A stretch of DNA of 64,000 nt, from contig CP029202.1 of NCBI GenBank assembly GCA_005222125.1, forward strand, positions 434,001 to 498,000, written 5' to 3'. The notes below the pieces were generated by a model that was given only the letters and a program-made list of their open reading frames with translations, was not told the origin of the DNA and did no database searches. Both the position numbers and the translations under genes were made by a program. The DNA is from Spiroplasma melliferum (GTDB lineage Bacteria; Bacillota_I; Bacilli_A; Mycoplasmatales; Mycoplasmataceae). Of the stretch, positions 56,088 through 64,000 are shown in pieces. Positions within the stretch are counted from its first letter, which is position 1. Each line of letters begins with the position of its first letter.

Positions 56088-56296
56088 TTTAATTAATTGT
56101 TTTTATTAACAAAGCATTATAAATTATTTCATTTAAAAAATAATTAAATTAAATAATAATAGTATAAAAAGAGTAAATAAAACATAAATTAAAAATATAA
56201 AATTCTATTTTAAAATAGTTAATGTTTTAAAATAAAATGAAAAGCATAAAATATTAATTTTATGATTTTCAATTATGAAAGGGGCATATTAATATT
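56088..56296 (+). other. untranslated leader of the 56297 gene
   Basis: About 210 AT-rich bases between the leader hairpin and the start codon, with AAAGGGG (56278-56284) as ribosome site. No frame of interest. Confidence 0.4.
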
Positions 56297-56911
56297 ATGG
56301 GCTGCTTAGGAAAAATGATTGAGAATATAGGAAGAATATATTTAGCATATAAAATGATAATATGGAGTAAGAAAATGCGTAAAAAAACTAAAGCAGCATG
56401 AAATTTTACTGCTGATAAAATTAGCGAAAAATGAAATAGTGCAAAAAATTGGTTATTAAAAAAACATTATTATTGAACTAACTATAATAAATGACTTGAC
56501 ATAAGAACAAAAGAAGAAAGAAAAAAAATTAATTTTCAACAAGATATTGTTATTAATGCTCAAATATATTATAAACAAGTTGAAAGAGAAGCAAAGCGTA
56601 AGCTTGAAGAAATAAAGAACATTGCCAAAAGAGATAATATATATCAGTATTTAGAACCTGACTTTAGCCAAATTGAAAATATTTTAGATAACTTTGACAT
56701 AGTAAAAATGATGTCACGTCTTTCAACTTCAAATCAAGATCTTGCTAATAAATTTAAAGACATTCTTAATGAATTTAGTACAGTTTCCTCATCACGTTCA
56801 AATAGTGAGCAAATGATTGATAATGATATATCATCTGATGATAATGATGAATTTTTTGATGCATTAGAAGAATTAGAGCCTGTTAAAACAGATAATGAAC
56901 GCAGTTTGTAA
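56297..56911 (+). CDS. small effector-like protein, paralog of the 50408 protein
   Basis: A 204-residue protein, basic and helical in the first half, acidic and Ser-rich in the second (SSRSNSEQMIDNDISSDDND, then FFDALEELEP). The block AAWNFTADKISEKWNSAKNW with HYYWTNYNKW aligns with the 50408-50881 product. NIYQYLEP contains a tyrosine in an acidic context loosely like the EPIYE motifs. There is no classical signal peptide. It has its own leader copy, ribosome site (AAAGGGG, 12 bases from ATG) and a terminator almost identical to the one after the LPxY gene. Six or more TGA codons encode Trp. Function unknown; effector status is inferred from the shared leader. Confidence 0.77.
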
Positions 56912-56941
56912 GGAAATTGTAATAAATAATTTTATAAATAT

Positions 56942-56972
56942 AAAAAGCAATTAAAATTTTAATTGCTTTTTA
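56942..56972 (+). terminator. terminator after the 56297 gene
   Basis: AAAAAGCAATTAAAA and TTTTAATTGCTTTTT form a perfect palindromic stem, sharing GCAATTAA with the terminator at 6153. Confidence 0.87.
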
Positions 56973-57082
56973 TATTTACTTGGCATTACAAAAAAGGCTC
57001 AATATTTCCTTTGTTTTTTAGTTGTTTTAGGATATAATTAATATGTATTAGTTCTGAATTTGTTTTGAAATGGGTGTTGATA

Positions 57083-58855
57083 ATGAAAAGTAATGATATT
57101 AAAATTTTAAAAATAAAACCAATTAAGCAAAGTGTTCATAATAACCAGAACATTGAGTCCCAAGAGTTTATTTCAAACAATGATGCAACTTTTTTGCTAC
57201 AAGAAAATAGCCATTTTTTTAAAAATAATTATTTTTTCACTAAGAACCAAAATGTGAATCAAAATAATGATTTAAATTCATTCGCACAGTCACGGAAAAT
57301 AATTTTAAATTTAGATAATCCAAATGCATTAAAAATTTTACATCATCAAACTGAAAAATTACAAGAGGAGAAAACAAGTTTTCATCACCGATTAAATAAA
57401 ATTAAATCAACTTTTGATGAAAAAATCCAATTGGATAATGAGGAACATTTATATGAACCACCAACCATTACAAAAAAAATTGACTTATTAAACTTTCATA
57501 AGAAAAATAATGATGTTCAGTTTAATAATAAACCTGCTGAAGTTAAAGTTGACCATGCAACAGTCAAAGCACAAGCTCGTGCTGTTGCTCAAAAAATAAT
57601 TCAAAAAGATCAAGAAAAATTAAAGCAATCATTAACTAATAGTGATAATAAACAAAATATAAAATCAAAGTTAGGTTTAACAAATCATTTTCCTAAACTT
57701 ACTTTACCGAACTCATCACCAAAAAAAGATGTTTTTTTTACTCAAAGTTATAATAAAATGCCAGGTCAAAAAACAAATATTTCGCAAAAAATAACAGGTA
57801 ATGTTACTCCTATCCAAACGAAAAGTGATAAGGAAGAAACTTATGATAAAAAGTTTGATATTAAGCAAAATGAAAATAAAAAAATAGTGGAGGGAGTAAA
57901 TTTAATCGTTCGCCCGGACAAAGCAAGTCAATTTTATGATGAAATTGATACAATGGAGTGGGATATAACAAAACGACCAAATTTAGGTGTGGAGCAAACA
58001 ACCAATAAATATTATCATCAAGAAGAAAAGAATTTGGAATCAAAAGAAACTTTACAAGTTTTATCAGAAAAAGTAAAACTTCAAAATGAAACTCCTCGAG
58101 CAATTGAACTTGAAGAAGCAGAGGGAACTTATCAAATAGATAATTTTTATGCTAAGTTATTTAATTCTAATATAAAAGAAGATTCATCAAAACAAGGTGG
58201 CAAACTTAAAGTAAAACGAATTTATGGAAAAAGAGCAAAAGATCTTAATCCTAATGTTTTGTCCTTAACAAATAAGCATTCAAAGTCTACTGTTCAAGCA
58301 ACAACAATGTTTAATAATAATTATCAAATTCAGCAATTACCAAATGGACGTCAACGAATTACTAAAATTAAGAAAAATAACATTATTAAATGACGTAATC
58401 CAATTGTTTTAATTGCGCGACTTATGGCAATTATTGGATTAATAGTCCTATGTAGTGCATTTTTATTGTTTAATAATTGAATTAATAATTCAGCTTTAGA
58501 TTTATATAATTTTTTTGAAGTTAATTTTGGTAAATTTAATTTTATTCCTGTTAATCATCATTATTTTTTTGTGAATCGAATATTTATGTTAGTTTTAATT
58601 GGCATTTATGCAATTATTGTTGTTTTACCGTTTTGTTTGGTATCAAATTTTAAAATGCAACTTTATTGTTTTTTACCACTAAGTTTAATTTTCTTATGTA
58701 CTATGATTGGGCTTGCATTATATAGTTATTTTTTTATGAACAATATTTTTAATTGATCAAGTAGTATTATGCAAATTATTAGTTATAGTTTTTTATTGAT
58801 AGCAAATATTTTGATGTTAGCAGCAGTTTTAAAAGGCAAAAAAGAAAGATCTTAA
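57083..58855 (+). CDS. large disordered protein with C-terminal four-helix membrane domain
   Basis: A 590-residue protein. The first 435 residues are hydrophilic, rich in Asn, Lys and Gln, and probably mostly disordered with a short coiled coil (HHQTEKLQEEKTSFHHRLNK). The last 150 hold four membrane helices (IVLIARLMAIIGLIVLCSAF; FMLVLIGIYAIIVVLPFCLV; LYCFLPLSLIFLCTMIGLAL; IISYSFLLIANILMLAAVL). A very long cytoplasmic tail on a small membrane domain suggests a scaffold or cytoskeleton linker. ATG 57083 is preferred to the in-frame TTG at 57065, with GGGTG six bases upstream. No family recognised. Confidence 0.77.
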
Positions 58856-58970
58856 ATTATATAGGAAATTATTTTAAGCAATAGGAAACCAATTTCTTAT
58901 CTTGGGTTTTTTAATTTTCAATGTTAAAATAATAGTACTAAATTATTATTAAAAAAGGAAGTGATGTGCA

Positions 58971-60104
<1,134 letters not shown>

Positions 60105-60119
60105 GAAAGGATTATTAAA

Positions 60120-62282
60120 ATGGCTGAAAAAATACGGGGTTATTTAAAATTAATTGTTTTTGAATCTAATAATGGTTATCGGATTTGTAAATTTCAATTA
60201 GAAAATGATAAAACACATTTTATTTTTATTAAAGGATTTTTATCAGCTTTACAACCAGAACAATTATATGAATTATGTGGGGAATTTGTATATAATGAAC
60301 GTTATGGTGAAAATTTTGAAGTTAAAGAAATTCATAAACTTGCTCCGCGTAGTAATGATGAGGTCTTAAAATATTTAACTAGTAGTTTATTTCCAACAAT
60401 TGGTGAAAAAGCAGCACAAATAATTATTGATTATTATCAAACAGATGTGATTACTAAAATTAAAGAAAATTTATCAACCTTACATCAAATCCCAGGGATT
60501 AGTGTTAAACAAGCTAATATTATTGCAAAAGTATTTCAGTCAATGAGTCGTGATGATGAATTAAATCATCAATTTAATCAAAAAGGATTATCGCTACAAG
60601 TTTTATCTTTATTAAAAACAAAATATAATGTTGACCAGATTTATGCTTTATTAAAAAAAGATCCTTATTCATTGTTATTAAAAGATAATATTGCTTTTAA
60701 AACAATTGATAAGATTTATTTAGCATTTGAGCAAGAACCTTTTAGTAATATTCGAATTGGTTATTATGCCTGATATTTAGCAAAGGAATTTTGTAATAAT
60801 AATGGTGATACTTATTTAACATTAAATGAATTAACAAAAATTTTACAAAAGCATTTTTCTTCTTTAACAAAAGAACAATTATTAGCAGGATTAAAATATA
60901 GTAAAGAAATTAAATTACTAATTTTTAAGAATGATAAAATTTATGTTGCAGAAGTATATCATAGTGAAATAAATATTGCTGCAATGTTAGTTGGCTTGAA
61001 CACAACTGACCAATATGATGATCAAAAATTAACAGAAGAATTAGAGAAGTTAACAAATAAAAAACAAATTATTTATAATATGAATCAAACAAAAGCAATT
61101 AAGGCTGCCGTGCATTCTAATTTTTTAGTTATTATTGGGGGACCTGGAACGGGAAAAACAACAGTTGTTGATGGCATTGTTAGTCTTTTAAAAAAAGTTT
61201 ACCAACAATCAAAAATTGTGTTAGCAGCACCAACAGGAAAAGCAGCAAAACGATTACGAGAAAAAACTGGTCAGAAAGCTTTAACAATTCATAAATTATT
61301 AAAATATGATGCTTTAACTAATCAGTTTTTTTATAACGAAAATAATCCTTTAGAAAATGATATTTTAATTTTAGATGAAGTTAGTATGGTTGATAGTTTG
61401 TTATTAGCACAAATTGCCAAAGCTAGTGTTAATTTGCGTAAATTAATTTTAATTGGTGATCCAAATCAATTGCCATCAGTTGCTTGTGGTGATTTGTTAC
61501 GAGATATTATTCAAAGTGATGTTTTTAATGTTATTAAATTAGAAGAAGTTTATCGGCAAGAAGCTGGAAATGACATTTTAGAACTATCTTATGCAATTGA
61601 ACAAGAACATTTTGAAGATAATAATTTATTTGATAAAAAAGATTTTACTTTTATTAATGAAACTGATTCGCAAGCATTATTAACAGCTGTTGGTGATTTA
61701 TATCAAAACATTAGCAATCAATATGAAGCAGATTATAATGCTATCCAAGTAATTGCTCCAATGTATAATGGTCCAGTTGGAATTAATGCATTAAATACTT
61801 ATTTACAAAATCGAATGAATCATGCAGTTGGCCAAAAAGAAATTAAGATTGGACATCGTTTTTTTCGAGTTAATGATAAAGTTATGCAACTTAAAAATCG
61901 ACCTGAATTAGAAATTTATAATGGTGATGTTGGCATTATTATTGATATTAAAAAAGATAAAAATTTAAATGATGTTATTTTAGTAAAATATGATAATGTT
62001 ATTACATATACTAAAGAACTTTATTATGATATTACTTTAGCTTATGCTTGTAGTGTTCATAAGTTACAGGGCAGTGAATATGATAATATTATTTTTGTAA
62101 TAACAAAAAGTTTTTGAATGATGTTAAAACGAAATCTAATTTATACAGCAATTACCCGTGCTAAAACTAAGTTGTATTTAATTGGTGAACCATCAGCATT
62201 TTTATATGGAGTTAATAATTTACCACAAAAGCGTCGAACAACTTTACAAGAAAAAATTAAAACATTTTTAAAAGAGCAATAG
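60120..62282 (+). CDS. recD2: RecD2-type 5'-3' DNA helicase
   Basis: RecD2 is a superfamily 1B helicase acting in DNA repair outside RecBCD. The 720-residue protein has the N-terminal OB-like region (IRGYLKLIVFESNNGYRICK), helix-hairpin-helix repeats (LHQIPGISVKQANIIAKVF), Walker A IGGPGTGKTT, Walker B LILDEVSMVDS, motif III GDPNQLPSV, motif V with AYACSVHKLQGSEYD and motif VI LIYTAITRAK. Length is near that of Firmicutes RecD2. Three TGA codons encode Trp. AGGAAAGGATT precedes the ATG. Confidence 0.95.
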
Positions 62283-62647
62283 TTATAATATTTTACCTAG
62301 TTTTAATACTATCCGTAAAAAATTTAACATAAAACTTATTAATTATAAATGTATTGCAATGGTAGCAAGATCAGTAGGTTTTATTGCAAACATCTTTATC
62401 AAATTATGTCCTGGTTTTTGTTGCTATAATAGTAATGAATAAAGTAGTGATTACAAATGATACAATATTTAAAATATTTACTATTTTTTACCTTTTAATT
62501 TATTTTTTTAAAAATATTTTTAAGATAGTTCTATCATAATTTAAAAAATCAATAAATTATGTTTTAATATTGTAAATTGTAAATATAAGTGTAGCAAAAC
62601 TGTTAATTAAGTAATAACATAAAAATAAGTTAAAAAACATCTTTAAT
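62283..62647 (+). other. non-coding region after recD2
   Basis: AT-rich with no supported gene. A 27-codon frame at about 62358-62441 (MVARSVGFIANIF) is followed by a TATAAT-like word but lacks a ribosome site. TTGTTGCTATAATAGTAATG near 62419 could be an extended -10 promoter without an assigned gene. Confidence 0.35.
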
Positions 62648-62680
62648 AAAAAAAGTTTTCAATTAAAAATTAAAAACTTT
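62648..62680. terminator. hairpin between recD2 and the convergent right-edge gene
   Basis: AAAAAAAGTTTT and AAAACTTTTTT pair around an AT-rich loop and have T runs on both strands, fitting a bidirectional terminator. Confidence 0.65.
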
Positions 62681-62740
62681 TTTATAAAGATTAATGTTTT
62701 TTATTTTGCTATTTAAAATAAATATTGATTCCTATGCATT

Positions 62741-62959
62741 TTAGAAAAGAGAACTAGCAACACAGCCAATTATACTAAGCGCAGAACCTTTCGCGATACC
62801 TTTAAGTACTCCGGTAGCGAATGCTTTTCCTGATTCTTTAATAATGACTTTTAAAGCAGAGTCACTATTTTCTTTAATTTTTTCTCAAGCATCACCAGGC
62901 GCATCAGCAAGAGTTTTATTTTTAAATGACTCAAAAATATTGTCTAAGCATGTTTTTTT
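62741..62959 (-). other. -1 frame extension of the right-edge gene
   Basis: Behind the A8 tract, the -1 frame reads KKTCLDNIFESFKNKTLADA and continues open for about 70 codons with one TGA-Trp to TAA at 62741-62743. The end is hydrophobic and Gly-rich (AFATGVLKGIAKGSALSIIG, then CVASSLF), like a membrane-inserting tail. It has no start codon or ribosome site of its own, so it is most likely expressed as a fusion by frameshift or slippage. Confidence 0.65.
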
Positions 62960-64000
62960 TCTTCTAGCTTATCTAATCTTGATTTTATTTCATCTATTTC
63001 TGCTCTAAGATTTATTATTTGATTGTTTTGATCTAAAATTATTAAATCTTGAATATAACCATGTAACATTTCTATTAATCATAGTTTAAATTCTTCTTTA
63101 AATGCCATTTCTTCTTTCATTAAAATATCTTTATTATAATTTTTATCGTTTCTTTTTGTTTGCAATTCCTCTTCTTTACTATTAGCTCAATTATCAAATT
63201 GTTTTGCTTTTTCCGCTGTTAATAAAAATAGAGGATTTACATCAACTTTACCAACAAGACGAATTGCATCGTATTTTAATTTGCTTCAAGTACGATAAAC
63301 ACAATTTGATGATGAAAAATAATAATTATGTCTAATTTTTAATTGTTTTCCATCAAGAAATAATTCTATATCAATATAAGAATTCTGAACGCAAAAAGCT
63401 CAGGTACTAATCTTTGGATAGTTATAGTTCATCAATCTTACAGTTGAATTTAATTTAGTTGGCATTTTAAATTCTTTAACAGTTTCATCATCTCCTCGAC
63501 CGCCAAGTTGTGCTCATAAACCAATAAATTCAATTTGAGGAAATTTTGTTTCAAATTCTTCTCAATTTTTTGCATATTTTGTTCAATCTTCTGTAATGGT
63601 ACGTTCACTTGATACTCGTTTACTATCACTTGACATTGTTCCTGTTATTTTACCATCATTAAAATCCATATTGAATTTATGAAAAAAATTGTTATTAAAA
63701 AATTCAATTTGTTCCTTAGCATAAAAATCATTTTTGTCTGAACTTAAATATTCTAAATTAAATATTTTTTCTACTGCAAAGTTTAAAAAGTTATTGATTA
63801 ATGATTTTATATTTTTTTTACTTAATTCAACAAAATTATTAAAATAACTTTTTACATGTTTTTCAAAAAAACCAAACATGTTAATATTATTTTCTTCTTT
63901 TTCGTTTTTATTTAATTCTTTCATATTATCTGTTTGTTGCTCATTAATATTAGTATTTTTAATAGTTTCTTCTTTTTGATAAGGGCTAACAGCAACTGAT
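62944..64000 (-). CDS. right-edge protein of unknown function, 5' part outside the window
   Basis: The frame enters from the edge at 64000 and ends at TAG 62944-62946, giving about 350 visible residues. It has acidic and Asn-rich stretches, a helical part with NNFVELSKKNIKSLINNFLN, a central strand-rich domain (FPQIEFIGLWAQLGGRGDDE ... YDAIRLVGKVDV), and a final coiled coil (NLRAEIDEIKSRLDKLEEKK). Eight or so TGA codons encode Trp. It stops just after an A8 run (T8 at 62953-62960 on the plus strand), and the -1 frame continues for about 70 codons. No family recognised. Confidence 0.75.

Noticed and set aside
62358-62441. 27-codon frame after recD2
   Set aside because: No ribosome site or conserved feature; too short to support.

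Overview
The window is low-GC DNA from a mollicute that reads TGA as tryptophan. Nearly every housekeeping gene (tig, lon, copA, mnmA, recD2 and others) runs through several in-frame TGA codons exactly where its family has Trp. An actin-like mreB in a wall-less-type gene set, the 16S rRNA, the seven-gene tRNA cluster and the wealth of secreted or lipoprotein families point to Spiroplasma; I cannot name the species from sequence alone.

Layout. 1-4.4 kb: the end of an unrecognised gene, then tig and a HrcA/CIRCE-controlled lon. 4.4-17.9 kb: an accessory block with two small paralogous proteins carrying eukaryotic-type tyrosine motifs (EPIYE/EPIYD and LPxY), then a reduced type IV secretion-like set (VirD4-like coupling protein, VirB4-like ATPase with a VirB3/PrgI-like front end, VirB2-like and VirB6-like membrane proteins, a ribbon-helix-helix protein, a secreted coiled-coil protein) and a large surface protein broken by two TAA codons. 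17.9-22.7 kb: mreB, rarA, a CopZ-like chaperone and copA. 22.7-33 kb: two paralogous lipoproteins (one frameshifted), two large surface proteins built of a repeated module (one frameshifted), a polytopic membrane protein, a phosphatase-like protein with a changed active site, and a small protein that looks like a decayed MreB.

33-39.4 kb is housekeeping: rpsU, guaC, tRNAs Val-Thr-Tyr-Gln-Lys-Leu-Gly, a choline-kinase-like enzyme, an ITPase, trmL and an ssb-like gene with an in-frame TAA. 39.5-44.7 kb is a complete 16S-23S-5S rRNA operon with tandem promoters and no spacer tRNA. 44.7-57 kb is again accessory: secreted proteins, a GNAT enzyme, a decayed transposase-like remnant, three paralogs sharing a Gly-rich hydrophobic segment around a secreted helical protein, and a second pair of small effector-like paralogs (50408-50881 and 56297-56911). 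57-62.3 kb has a large disordered membrane protein, mnmA and recD2. The right edge holds a minus-strand gene whose last codons lie on a poly-A tract, with an intact -1 frame continuing behind it.

Main proposal. The effector-like genes, the secretion-like operon and the surface protein share one 5' leader: a -10 box followed by TGTATATG (or TGTAAATG), an AT-rich or GCCA/TGGC hairpin, then AAATGAC (or AAATTAC). Copies lie before 4537, 5440, 6283, 12127, 14934, 56297 and, on the minus strand, 50881, with a weak one before 9141. This suggests a co-regulated system for delivering short, motif-bearing proteins into a eukaryotic host. The motifs and leader are seen directly; secretion and host targeting are inference.
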